DNA of 64,000 nt from Collybiopsis luxurians FD-317 M1 (lineage: Eukaryota; Basidiomycota; Agaricomycetes; Agaricales; Omphalotaceae), in contig KN834749.1 of assembly GCA_000827265.1 (NCBI GenBank), positions 3,351,886-3,415,885 of the forward strand, written 5' to 3'. This document shows, one piece after another, positions 1-11,430 of this stretch. The position numbers and the translations under genes were made by a program. Numbering within the stretch: position 1 is the first letter of the stretch; each line of letters opens with the position of its first letter. The notes under the pieces are model-generated. The model had not been told where the DNA came from, did not search any database, and saw only the letters and a list, made by a program, of their open reading frames with translations.

Positions 1-963
1 ACGGCCCAGATTTTCGACTTGGCCAGGACATAATCCGTGGTATAACAAGTGTGCAAGGTCATCACTGGTTTATCCTATCGTATCTCAAAGGAATCAAAGC
101 GCCCAAGCTGCTAGAGTACTTCCGAAATCTCGAATCGGGACGGGAAATCACCCACATGATCATCGAAACCGTTGCCTCATCTAACCATCGTTTGGGTTTC
201 TGCCATCGTTTACGCTCCCGCACTATTATGCGACTGCTCTCTTACGTGATAGCCCTTAGCGAGTTCGGGGAACGACGACAGCTTTATCAGGCCCTCCAGG
301 CTACGCCTCAATTGAGTGTTTCTCGCGGCTGGCTCTTTGAAGGATTGGCCATTGACACCCTATCTCAAGAATTCGAAGGCAAGCTGAAATCGATCTCTAG
401 TAATGATGGGTCGGAGGAGCCCTTGAGCCTCCCGAAACTCAAGCTCCGTTTTTTGGACAACAAGATCCAACCGGCCAAAACCGTATCGCACTCAAGGCTA
501 TATGTTCCTATTCAGAGCAATAATCCCACTTGGGATGCCTTCTGCTACAAGGGCAACGTCGGCATTGGCTTCCAAATAGTCATCGCCGGAAAAAACAGTT
601 TGATGAGCAAAGCTGGGTTTATGATTTTGAATTCGCGGTTCACTGCTGCAAATGTAACACGGAAAATGTTTGTCTTTGTGATACCCAAGGACGCTACATT
701 CAGAGTCCCCACGCTTCCAGAGGGTATCAGTCAAATGTGGGAGTTCTTCAGCCTTGAAGTTGATGTCTCAGTGTTGCGTATGTATCAAGCTTCGTCTCGG
801 CATTAAACTCTCTCACTCAACCACATTTCTAGATCCAGTCTTTGCCGAGCAACTCAAGCACCCTGAGGATGACGAGGGCGAGGACGAGGACGAGGACGAG
901 TATCTGCCAGAGCGCGAGGAGGAGGAGGACCTTTCTGACTTTGAGTATGAGGAATCATGTTAG
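1..963 (+). CDS. C-terminal part of a Crinkler/RHS-like nuclease-type protein (5' end outside window)
   Basis: The frame is open from the first bases of the window, so the start lies upstream. The exons are <1..777 and 833..963, joined across a 55-base intron with a GTATGT donor and TTTCTAG acceptor; phase is kept. The visible protein has a helical middle (about residues 1-110 of the visible part) followed by a segment with the order LYVPIQSNNPTWDAF, then GIGFQIVIAGKNSL, then KMFVFVIPK. From memory, this order is typical of the restriction-endonuclease-like C-terminus of fungal and oomycete Crinkler/RHS proteins (P-loop NTPase plus nuclease, often nuclear). The protein ends in a very acidic tail of Asp/Glu runs, unusual for the family and possibly a histone- or nuclear-binding tail (inference). 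The NTPase half would lie upstream. The family call is moderate; the splice is well supported. Confidence 0.5.
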
Positions 964-2406
964 CTTTCCATCTGGCGAGGTAAGTGTGTACATGCTTATT
1001 CAGTATTAGCTCTTGATATTTTAGCTTCTCCATATTTTCTGCTCTCTCAAGGGACTCATGGTATAGTCATTACCTAGATCCCCTGGAAGGATTTTACAAA
1101 AATGCCTACCATGATATCCACCGGGAACTATCTCAAATTCACCATAAGGGGAAAGGGAATCACTCTCGCCACTGAGTTCTGGAACTGGGTCAGAAATTGG
1201 TAACTTGATGGGCTGCCGCTCTGTGTTTCCTGCTGATGCGGTTGAGATTTCAAGAAAAATTCCAGGGCTCATATAGCAAGATTCAGTAGGGTTAGATTCT
1301 ATTAAGTATGTCATTGAAATGTGAAGTAGTTTGGCACAAGCTCAAGTTGGCCACTCCTGTTATTCCCACTACCTTTAGGTGGTAGGCTTTGGATGTGGGA
1401 CTTTCCAATCTCGGGGGGTGGACAAAGCGTCTGATCGCTTCTTTTTATGCTAATTTGTTATCTGTTTTATCCTTCCCGGTGTTATAGAACACGGCACACA
1501 TTGCCACTGCCATGCCATATAACTGTGATGCCTGTCTCGGACCTCGGTCTCGGTCTCGGTAATCCTCCCTCAGTGCTCGGCCGCGGTTGATCCTCTAGCT
1601 CCAACCCTCTAGTTCCAACATCAAGATGACAACGGTCTTCCCTTGGCAGTGGCAGAGCTTCTACTGTATGTCAATGAGGTGTTGAAGAATTTTGGACTTC
1701 AAGCTGAGACCAGAACTTCGTTCGTCATGTACCTACTCTACATTGATCTAACCTTTCCCGCAGAGTTTGGCCTGCCTCGTTCAGTTTAACAAATACGCAC
1801 ACATGGCCCTCCGTTGCGTCCCGCAGAACGCCCGTGAGTGCGCCGCCTGGACGCAGAACCGGATGATGACTAAATTCTGCTTGCAATTCGAGTGCTATGC
1901 AGGGATGGGTGGATGGTGAATGTATCGAATGAAATGATGTTGAAGGTGCTAGAGCGGATGGAGATTTTAATGCGGAACCGATGAGACGCGTCGATGGATT
2001 TGCGGGACACTCTACTAGCTTTTTGTTGTTGTGGTAGAAACCATTGTTGTAAAATATATGTAGCGGTACCAGCCAATGAAACTTTATCTTGATTCAATGA
2101 AAATTTCATAACTGCCTTCTTCAGTGTCTTCACGATTCCAGACTCGAACTCGAACACTTGAGTTTGCCCGGCGTCTCCGAATGGCGGACCGGCATTACGT
2201 ACATAGCTCCCGTGTGACTGAAGCCGAAATTCTCCGCACGGTTTTCACTCGCAACCCGTTCCTTCTACGCAAAATTCTGGCAGGTCCCAATATTCTCGCC
2301 TGGTCTTCACATATCTAACCCGGCCACTGCAGCTTCTTTAATAGAGGAATCAATATCCTCCTCACCTTCATACGCGCCGTTGGACTACGGAAACTCTTAC
2401 ACGACC
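964..2406. other. Intergenic region without a supportable gene
   Basis: Several short frames occur, but none gives a convincing protein. A reading starting at 1626 (MTTVFPWQWQSFY) meets a canonical GTATGT donor, yet no acceptor keeps the downstream frame at 1764-1917 open in the right phase. It could be a small broken gene or 5' leader sequence of the following ATP synthase gene. Confidence 0.4.
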
Positions 2407-2833
2407 ATGGTTTCGCCAACAGTAAACGTGAGCTGGTCACCAAAAACAACCATTAGTCTCGTGCTAAACAAGAGCCCTTCTACCTGCTGGTTATATTTTT
2501 TTACAGGTCGCAAGATACACGGCCCTCTTTGCTGGTGTTTTCTACGGATTCTATCATCGTCGGACATTACAAGCAGCTCACGAAGAGCACAAGCTGCAGC
2601 ATGCCGCACACGAGAGGGAACATTTGATTGCAGAGGCGAAGGAGGCATGGAAAAGGAAGCAGGCTTCTAAGGGTTCTTCAGATGGTGAGTTGTTCATACT
2701 CGCGTTCGTGGCTTGTCTTGCTCAACCCTCTGGGGATTTTTTTTTTTGCTCGTTTTCAGTTATTACGGACCCGGAAGACCCTCGATTTGACCTAGAAAAA
2801 CTCATTGCAAAATGGGAAGCTACTTCCGCATAA
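2407..2833 (+). CDS. TIM11: Mitochondrial F1Fo ATP synthase subunit e
   Basis: Three exons, 2407..2427, 2507..2684 and 2760..2833, encode 90 residues, the normal length for subunit e (yeast Tim11/Atp21). The protein starts MVSPTVN, then has one membrane segment containing AGVFYG with the GxxxG motif (G-VFY-G) known in this family to hold ATP synthase dimers together in the inner membrane. A charged coiled-coil-like stretch follows (QAAHEEHKLQHAAHEREH), and the end is DPRFDLEKLIAKWEATSA. Donors are GTGAGC and GTGAGT; acceptors are TTACAG and TTTCAG. The second intron holds a T-run before its acceptor. The start is the only in-frame ATG that places the GxxxG near residue 15. The role, stabilising ATP synthase dimers and cristae, is established for the family. 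Confidence 0.9.
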
Positions 2834-5800
2834 TATATATTCATTCTGTGTCGTTTTGCCCTCTGCCTGGCTGTTACACTTTAGAAAGAGAGAGTTTGGG
2901 CAATACACTCGTTAATTTCAGCAAGTATCTATTTTTTTGTTTTTTTTTTTCCAATTTTGGTTCCGTGTGGTGAGAGCGCGCCACAGTCGCGTCTAATAGT
3001 GATAAGATTTCTTCTTTCAGAGCCTTACCTCCACAGAGTACGCGTAGGCGTAGCACCTGAAGGCGACCGGATAGTCGGAGGACGATGAAGGTGTGTCTTA
3101 CAGGCTTCTGTGTGGATTTCGTGAACTGACATTCCCGAAATAAGCTAGTGGGTTCGCGTGCATAAACATTCTCGTGGTTGTCCTCGTCCGTGCATGAGCC
3201 TATGAACTAAGACAAAATGTTTTCTTATCGAGGACCTATTCGGCATCCGCTACGGTGCTAATGCTGGTGGAAAGGACGAAAATGAACTGTACATGCCTTA
3301 GTTGCGCAGCGACTCGACTGATCCGCAAATACAGGAAACAAGACTCGTCCTTTCTTTCTGCTTTTCTTGGCTGCAAGACAATGAGGGAGCACCGAGCAGG
3401 AAAGGCTAGCAGATGCATTCTTGGCAGCTACAACCTCTTAACTCATTCTCGGCACTCGGTATGGAGCAGCGCATTTGCGCCTCATTAATTGCTTGGTGAT
3501 GCGTACGCTCGAGATGGCGGCGATCGCACAGGTTATGTTGGGTTACGGCGTCATGAAACGGATATCAAGATCCTGGAAGCAATAGAGGGCGTATATCACC
3601 GCGATTTCCTTTATGTGACTTCCCATGTTGGAAAAATGTTAGGAACAACCGTTGGCTGTACGCGCAGCGCGCGACGGGGATGGTCGGGGTTTGAATCGTG
3701 TCGGGCGAGGAACTTGCTGTCCTCATACTCCGAGGACGTTGGCGACTTTAGCAGTTCATTTTCAAACGTGTGCGGTGGTACCTGGGAAAGCGTCTCTATG
3801 GGATGGATTTATCCGTTCGTCATTGTTAATCGGTGAAACGAAAGAGACCGGAAGCGCTCAGGACCGATTTCCTAGTACGCTCTTAATGTGGCGTTAGTGA
3901 TTCCTACCGAACGAGGAGACAAATTCTCAGACTCGGGTATGTAAACTGAAATGTAATCAAACGTCCTTGCCGTGGCGTTCGGAGGCAGTTCGAGGCTGAT
4001 TAGCAGTAGCTGGCCCTACAGTTCTAAACTAGGAGTCTCAGACTCGGGTTTGTAAACTGTTCTAAGTATATCCTTGATATGAGATGGAGGGATTCGATAG
4101 TATCAACAGACCCCTGGCCGTACATTGTACAAGGACCTAGGATTCTCTCGATCTAAAGTATCCCAATGGCTTCTATTATTAAGTCCGTAGATGAGTGTGC
4201 GCAGAGAGAGTACATAGCTTCGAGAGTCCAGACTTGAGCTTCAGACAGGCACCTTCCTTTTCCAACGCCGCATAACCATCTCCTGTGTCACTGCAAAGCA
4301 GTCGTATTCCGTGCCCAGCGCACTCGAACCCTAGTCAGAACTAGTACAGAGCTAATCTGCTTCCTCCGAGTCGCCAGTTAGCTCAAACAGATGTCGCAGA
4401 ACTTGCATCGAACACGGGCTCAATTTCGTTATAACTCATTTTGATAAATTAAAAGTATATACAAAATATACATGTACTGTAAACGCTGCTCGCGGGCATG
4501 CATATTCTTGCGAACTCGGAACCGCTAAAACATCCCTTGTAGCGCCGGTTTCCAACGACACAAGCCATGAGTTCCAGCCAGTTATGTGCTTTCATCTTTC
4601 ATCTATCATTCACATCCTCGAGTCAACCTCTGGTTCTCCCGGTCGTTGCTTCTCAAAATGAAGGTGTTCTGCCTATCCGGCAGCTGTAGAGGCTCTTGTG
4701 AATGCGGTATTATCTGGATCATCAGGAAGAAGTACCCTGGCCAGGGTTACCAGGAGACGCCCTCAAATCCTCGGGGACGTGAGGTGTTCTGAGGAGGCCT
4801 GGGGTTCTTAAGACTCCCCGAGGATCCCAGGGCATTTCTCCGTAATCCTGGCCTAGGAACATTTTTCAGATGGTTACTGTAAGGATCACGGACCCAAAAT
4901 TCTTGATTCCCGCGGAAGATAGGAACGAGAAGCGCAAAACGACGTACAGATGAGAGCGAACACTACAAAAGAGGTGACAAAGGAGGGAAAAATAGAGATG
5001 ATGCAACCGAAGAACTACATACAAAGAGAGCAAATGTATTCTACTACGAATATGGATTGATGAGAATCGTAAATGAAGCTCGAAAGATATACGACGACGA
5101 AATCAGCTAGTATATTCAAATATCATGTACCTAGCGGAAGTAATATCAGAGGCGATCGTAACGGATAAGCGGGTATGTGTTCGCAGTTGGAGCAATAGAT
5201 GGCAGATAGATGGTACCATTCCTGTATCTCGACATAGCAGCGGAGACCTAAGAGATAGTGGCTGCGCACACCGTGTCGTTTTGACTCGGCAACCCGCGCT
5301 CATCAATTTGATAACACTGCTCGGATCGGCTTTAGTTTGGCTCAGACTATTGTTTCATTCGGCTAGACTGAAAATAGATGTCGGCTTCAAGCCAATCAAT
5401 AGTCTGGATTTAAAAAACTGCCGCTGAACCGACTTTTTTTGCAACTATTTTTGACGCAGTAGACGCTGTTTACACGGTTTAGGATCAAATCACTAGACAC
5501 ACAGTGTAAAATTAAAAATATTGACCCTCGGCTGTAGGTAAAAGCAGATCTAGCTAAAAAAAAGATTCAATAAATGTCCAAAACGTTCATTTCCACCCAA
5601 ATAATCCTACGACACACTCTGGGTCATCGCAATGAGATTCCAGATAAAGTACGTTCAATGATTTGCATTCTTTCCTTTAAGAGTATCGAGTTGTGGCGCA
5701 GTGCTAAAAATAGCCGGCTCAGATACTAAATCCGGTTTATGAACGGCACGCCACCATTGAAGCCATTGAAGCCGACCCCTGGGCGCACCAGCTTACGTCG

Positions 5801-6200
5801 GGTTTATACCGAATTGGGGCAAAATCCTCCACGGCCAGATCCCGCTGCTACAGCTGTCGAGGGCGGGATCTGGTTGATGGTAATTATGTTATACATCTCA
5901 TGAAACGAGTCACGCTTTTTGTTCTTAACAACCCGACATCTGGATTCTGCACTGCATGCCGTACAAGTTTTGAGTAGTGCGTGCAGGCAGTGAATCCCGC
6001 TGCTACAGCAATCGAAGCTGGAACCTGTTCGAAGTTTATTGTGTAGTAATATTCATACGCCAAAATTACTGCTATCTTGAAAATTACCGGATTGATGCAG
6101 ATCGCAGTTAATACATGCGGGAGGCTTGAGTCAAAGGATAAAAGGACGAAGTTCATGCAAGATGAGAACCAGTACTACCCTCTTACATCCCTCTTTTCTA
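2834..6200. other. Long intergenic region, no gene supported; short repeats and a hairpin
   Basis: The stretch has only short, unconvincing frames. A 23-base direct repeat with one mismatch (TCTCAGACTCGGGT(A/T)TGTAAACT) lies at 3925-3947 and 4036-4058. A perfect 11-bp hairpin lies at 5835-5845/5863-5873. Its arm and loop sequence CCCGCTGCTACAGC recurs at about 5996. Nothing resembling tRNA or rRNA was seen. Confidence 0.5.
5835..5873. repeat. Hairpin with perfect 11-bp arms
   Basis: The left arm is CCAGATCCCGC (5835-5845) and the right arm GCGGGATCTGG (5863-5873), around a 17-base loop. Part of it (CCCGCTGCTACAGC, then TCGA) is repeated at about 5996-6015. It lies about 330 bases upstream of the GMC oxidoreductase start; any regulatory role is speculative. 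Confidence 0.6.
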
Positions 6201-8818
6201 ATGCTTCAGCCTCTTTTCCTCTCTTTTCTTGCACCCCTTGCATTGGCAGGGACTCTCCCGCGACAACAGCGTCTTCATGGTAAGAACCTGCCACTGTCTT
6301 CAGTTCTCGAGTCGTGATTCAAATACCATTTCTAGGGTTGACTTCTGACGCGGCCACCTTTGCTGATCAAACATATGACTATCTAATTATCGGTACATGA
6401 TTGTCCATTCGAATTTGGACCTTTTTTTAACATTAGATGATCTCTTCTAGGAGGAGGAACGGCAGGGCTCGTGTTAGCTACGAGGTATGCAATCATGGAG
6501 ATTCAGAAGTTTTCCTCCAAATCCGAACATTTTACAGGTTAACTGAGTCATCCAACGTAACTGTTGGCGTTATTGAAGCTGGCTTAGTGAGACAAGGTGA
6601 TGCAGTGGTGGACACGCCAGGTTGGTCAATGGTCATTGACTAGACACTTGACATTGAGATTCATGACTATGTTCACAGCTTTCATTGCCAACGACTTGGG
6701 TAATCCAGACTTTGACTGGGGTTTTACGACCGTGCCTCAAACTCATCTCGCTAACAGAGTCGTTCCTATGAACAGGTATTGAGCATTGTTTATACTTATG
6801 ATGACTGCCGCTGACTCCAGACAGAGGAAAGATGGTTGGTGGCACCTCCGGACTTAACTTCATGATCTGGCAGCGTGGGTCAAAACAGGACTATGATGCC
6901 TGGGGCCAGCTTGGTATCGGCAACGGATGGGACTGGGAAGGACTCTTGCCGTACTTCTTGAAGACAGAAACTGTTCATGCAGGGCCTGATCGACTTGGCA
7001 CTAACACGAACTTCGAGGGTCAATCTGGTCCGTTGCAAGTTCAGTACAACAACTTTATCTCCCCCTTCGAAAACCCATATGCACAAGCACTGGAGTCTCT
7101 TGGCGTCTCGTTCAACAATGATCCCGAGTCAGGAGATGCAACGGGCCTGTTCAATTGTCAGGGTGCTGTCGACCCAGCCACCGGAAACCGCTCTTACGCT
7201 ACCGTTGATTATTTCCTGCCTAATCAAGGCCGCAATAATTTGGTGGTCCTTCAGGAAGCCCACGTAAGTTCAATTCTGATCTAACTAATTCAATGCTTAC
7301 AAGTTCCATATAGGTCACGAAGATCAATCTGACTCCTGGTAGCCCCGTTGTTGCAACTGGTGCAGAATTTGTGGTTGGTGGCACAACCTACAGTGTCAAT
7401 GCCACCAAGGAAGTCATTTTGAGTGCCGGTGCCATCCAGACGCCTCAGATTCTTGAGCTCTCTGGCATAGGCAATCCTGATATCTTGAATAAATTTGGTA
7501 TTCCCGTCGTTGTCGCCAACAGTGACGTCGGTGAAAACTTGCAGGTTAGTTGAACAGCTTTTTATGACAGTGTAGTGATGTGACGCCTCAAAACAGGATC
7601 ATACAACCCTGATCTCCCAGTTCGAGCTGAACGATCCCACACTACCTACCACCAGTAAGCTTTCATACAATTACAACTTTCTCGATCTTGGTCCTGACTA
7701 GAGAAACGCAGACTTGCTGTCTTTGAACGCTACCTTTGCAGCTGAGCAGCGGGAACTTTAGTAAGTCCTTTTCAGATATCGAGGCATGCACACTTTTGAC
7801 GTCATTTATTACCTACTAGTTTGACCAATCACACTGGAATGTACACCTACACGGCTTCAGATATCTCGTTCCACACTTTGCAGACATTCTGGTCTCCCGT
7901 TCAGCTTGCTCAATCCCTTACCACACTCCAAAGCGAGATCAAGGCAGCAAACTTGAGCTCGTGGCATAGCAAACAGGTCCAGATACAGATTGCAGACATA
8001 CAGAGTCAGGCCGTTGGACAGATGGAGTTTGTGTTTTATGCAGGAGACATTCTTGCCCCAAACTCAAGCGAGTTTATCGATATTCTCAGCTATGGATCAG
8101 TGTGTTGCTTTTCGTGATATAACTGATATAAATGCTCATGGGTATCTATTGCAGAAGCACTTCAGTCGTGGTTCAGTTCACATCGGGTCGTCAGACCCTC
8201 TCGCGGCTCCTCTCATTGACCCCAACTACTTCCAATTCTCATTTGGTCAGTCCACCGTCATCACCATATTAAAAGTATACTAACTTACTATTCACTTTGC
8301 AGACAAAGATGTTGATGTGACGGGTGCCCAGATTGCAAGAAAACTGTCACAAACTGCCCCTTTTTCGACCTTTATCAAAGCTCCCGCCATTCCAGGACCT
8401 AATGTGTCATCTCAGACAGACTTTGAGAACTACGTGTTTGAGAATATCGGTGTATGTACCCAAAAGTTACTATATGGTTTTGAGGCTCAATCATTATCCT
8501 CTAGACTGCATGGCACCCTCTCGGAACTGCTTCCCTTGGACCTGAAGGAGCCGGAGGTATGTAGAACATTTTAATCTTGACGACTGAATTTCTGAATTCC
8601 AGTAGGCGTTGTGAACGACAACTTGGTCGTTTATGGAACTTCCAATCTTCGAGTCGTCGACGGAAGTGTGATGCCGCTTCACATTGCCTCACACATTCAA
8701 TCTACTACATACGCTATTGCAGAGAAGGTATGTTCCTTTGCTTGACTGTGGTGACTCGATTGTAACTTATAGATGATGCTGTTAGGCTGCTGACATTATT
8801 AAATCTGGGAGCTATTAA
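6201..8818 (+). CDS. Secreted GMC-family FAD oxidoreductase (aryl-alcohol oxidase / glucose oxidase-like)
   Basis: Fifteen exons: 6201..6279, 6336..6392, 6451..6484, 6538..6620, 6679..6775, 6825..7263, 7314..7544, 7597..7654, 7712..7760, 7820..8099, 8155..8245, 8303..8451, 8505..8556, 8606..8727, 8786..8818. They encode 617 residues, the usual GMC size. A signal peptide (MLQPLFLSFLAPLALAG) is followed by the FAD-binding YDYLIIGGGTAGL (GxGxxG at 46-51), the GMC signature RGKMVGGTSGLNFMIWQRG, the second signature GAIQTPQILELSGIG, and the C-terminal WHPLGT and MPLHIASHIQS. His553 and His596 match the spacing of the catalytic pair in aryl-alcohol oxidase. Family role: extracellular oxidation of alcohols or sugars to give H2O2 for lignocellulose attack. 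The substrate cannot be told from sequence. The gene looks intact; two acceptors are tightly spaced (AG at 6819-6820 versus 6823-6824), and only the second keeps frame. Confidence 0.93.
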
Positions 8819-9022
8819 TGCACATCCCACGACATTCATTATTCCTCACAAATAAGGGCAATATTTAGATCTTTTCTCTCTCTAGGGACGATATATTTTT
8901 ACAATACAATACTCTTCTAATATCTTTGTGATATACTTTATTTTGATTTAACTCCTAGAAGGAATACACTGTCAGGCTATCTGTTTATCATATGCTGCTT
9001 AGAACTTCAACTACTATGTGTC

Positions 9023-9087
9023 GACTGAGGAAAATGGGCCTGCAAGACTTCATAACATGAAATCTTGTAGGCCCATTTTCCGTCAGT
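9023..9087. repeat. Long hairpin (about 31-bp arms, 3-base loop)
   Basis: The core left arm is 9031-9053 (AAAATGGGCCTGCAAGACTT then CAT). The right arm is 9057-9079, complementary except for two positions that would still form G-U pairs in one RNA orientation; the loop is AAC. Flanking ACTGAGG and CCGTCAGT extend the pairing with one bulge. It could be a foldback/MITE relic, a small-RNA precursor-like hairpin or an RNA 3'-end element. Confidence 0.7.
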
Positions 9088-9188
9088 TCCTATAAGGTAT
9101 GCAAAATGCAGATTCCAGGAATGTGACTTTGCCAGAGAGTAATTCGAATAGAATTGTAACGACAAAAAGTAACTGTATTCCGTAGCGC

Positions 9189-9230
9189 TATTGGGGGGTT
9201 ACTCGAAAATATATTTGTAAACCCCCAATA
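9189..9230. repeat. Hairpin with 14-bp arms
   Basis: TATTGGGGGGTTAC (9189-9202) pairs with GTAAACCCCCAATA (9217-9230) with one mismatch around an A/T-rich 14-base loop. It lies 110 bases from the larger hairpin at 9023-9087. Confidence 0.6.
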
Positions 9231-10663
9231 CCACTTTGCGTAAAAAGATGAGATTATAGATATAGAAGCAGTGGTGGCGTGCGATGTTCTTGGAATCTGC
9301 ATTTTGTGTACTTACCTTAAGATAATTTGTGCTCAGTATGAGCCCAATTTTCATCATTCTGAATAAGCAATAGATCCTGAAAGGTTTTCGGGAGTGCCGC
9401 AAAAGTTGGAGACAAATTTTATAACTGGTAACAAATTTGACTTGTCTCGGAGCTTCAGTCACACCTCAATTTTGTCAACGAGCTGCATTTCAAGGGCATC
9501 AGAGATACCCTCTACAGAATTCATTCCCCGTTCTACATCCAAAATTAGTTTGAGTTAGAAAAATAAAATTTTCACCGTTCTCGAAATAAAAAGCGTCACG
9601 AAATAAGGCTTAAAATTCTAGAACCAATAGCGGGCGAACATCTCCTTCCTGGGGTTTATGTTCACCAATTATTCTAAATTGACATACTTGGATCATATTA
9701 CTCATTCCATCTTTGACTTCATGTGGGAGAGAAAAACCCCGGACCCTCATGCTCTGATAACATTGGGTTTACCTTTGTCGAGTAATATATGGAGAGGTCT
9801 CGACCGTGGTTGATTTGCTTGGTTATCAGCAATCGTGAAAGGAGCGGAATGGCTCTCAGTTGCCATCATGAAATGAAATGACGCTGCAATATGCCCTTAT
9901 TAAGTTGCTGGTTGTCGTCACTTAGTAGCCGTAGCGCTCTGAAGCTGATTGGCATTGGCGGTCACTGTGGTTCTGGACTAGAGTACAAACGCGTTCTTAC
10001 ATTGTTAATTGTAGAGCAAAATGTTCCTGTCACTTCGGGAGATGGGTCTGGAGGATCTGACATAATCGCTGGATCTTGCCCCCTGCGTACATCACACAAG
10101 TGCTTTTAGAGGCGGAGATAAGGTGCAGCCATCGTTGAGTCTTTATTCCAAGAGAGAAGTGGAAGGTTGTGCAGTAAAAGTTTCCATAAGATCAACCATA
10201 ACTTTTATCATTCAACTCGTCCAAGCTTATCCCTCAAACCCACTCCACTATTCTAGGCACTATTACACGGTTTGTGTTCCAGAGACATGACTCCTCTGCT
10301 CTGCGCCCTAGTATTGAGAAAAAGCACTCGGTCTGCCTTTGAGTCTAACATGTCATTAGGATGAGGTATAGCCATAGATAGATCACTCTGCAATGTTTTG
10401 AGCCATTCATTGTTGTTTGTAGTTGTTCCTCCTCTTCCCGCTGACAATAGTCTGGCGTTTGACATTGAATAACCTTAAGGATCACTTTCGAAAAAAATTT
10501 CAGCAGCCCCCAGGACTGGAAATGAATGCCTGGATGTGAGGCAGTTATTGCGATTTCGGAATCATGAAAGAATCATGTTCTCTTTCTCTTCCGCGTCACA
10601 TTCATACTCTTTGATTCGCCGTTTTAGTGCCGAATGCTCCTTGACAACAGTATGCCTGTACCT

Positions 10664-11084
10664 TCTCCACCTAGTGTTGCCGCGGCTTAGCCGAAGGCCC
10701 CTCCGGCTTAATTTAAATTTTGGATTTTGTAGCGCAAAAAGGTCCATTGTAGTTCCGACTTATGCAGTATAAGATTCTCATATCTATGTACTATTCACAC
10801 CAGCAACATGTCAAAATAGGTATCCGTAGTCCAGGAGGTATTCACAAAGTATTGATTGGAGCCGTGGCTCGGCTCAAGCTGAGCGCTGAAAATGTATTTG
10901 TACTTTGCTCATTCACAAAGTGTATATATGGATTCAGTGTCTCTTTGAAAAGCATACACGTAATGGCACTCAAGCATTTCAGATACCTTTGCAAGCTCCT
11001 TACAAGACCATTGTGTGGAAATATTTAGATTAAGCTTTGAGCCGGAAGGGCTTTCGGCTTAGCCGCGGCAACACTATCTCCACC
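10664..11084. mobile_element. Non-autonomous hAT-type MITE with 8-bp target duplication
   Basis: A 405-bp element (10672-11076) has terminal inverted repeats of about 36 bp that start TAGTGTTGCCGCGGC and continue through AGCCGAA, then GCCC, then TCCGGCT with three or four mismatches. It is flanked on both sides by the identical 8-mer TCTCCACC (10664-10671 and 11077-11084). An 8-bp duplication with a T-A-G terminus fits the hAT superfamily. The interior has no transposase frame, so movement would need a transposase supplied elsewhere. Inside, ATTCACAAAGT occurs twice (about 10840 and 10911). It sits about 355 bases upstream of the NLR start codon, on the promoter side. Confidence 0.85.
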
Positions 11085-11430
11085 TGCCCTCAAAGCTCCA
11101 CCCTACGCAAGAATTTAGGTATTCATCATTCAACATGACGAGTGATATTTGGAAAACAGGTATAAGCAGCCAGAAAAATTCATTTCGCCTGAAATTAACA
11201 GGAAATGGAGAGCCGCGACGAATGAAATCAAAACCGTAAAACTGGCTGTGTGCCAGTGGCACACGTGGTCGAATGAGCAACTGAGCGGGCCGGCCCCGGG
11301 ATTGATTATTATGGTCAGACGACGTAATTCATTTCTGAAGCATATATAAACGGGGCTGATACCACGAGTAACATTTTCCTCTCAAGCTTTGACCATCATC
11401 ACAGCTTACCCTCGCCGCCCAACATCTTCA
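11085..11430 (+). promoter_or_regulatory. Promoter region of the NACHT-WD40 gene with TATA box
   Basis: TATATAAA at 11343-11350 lies 81-88 bases upstream of the ATG at 11431, a normal TATA distance for a gene with a short leader. The leader is pyrimidine-rich (TTTTCCTCTCAAGC). The MITE ends about 260 bases upstream of the TATA box. No other motif is claimed. Confidence 0.55.

Larger units (their letters stand above)
8819..10663. other. Intergenic region with two hairpins, no gene supported
   Basis: Only short frames are present. Two strong inverted repeats (9023-9087 and 9189-9230) lie within about 200 bases of each other, 200-400 bases beyond the GMC oxidoreductase stop. The rest shows nothing recognisable. 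Confidence 0.5.

Noticed and set aside
1626..1918. Possible small two-exon gene (MTTVFPWQWQSFY then SLACLVQFNKYAHMALRC)
   Set aside because: The strong GTATGT donor leaves one base, and no acceptor restores the downstream frame; every tested join gives an early stop.
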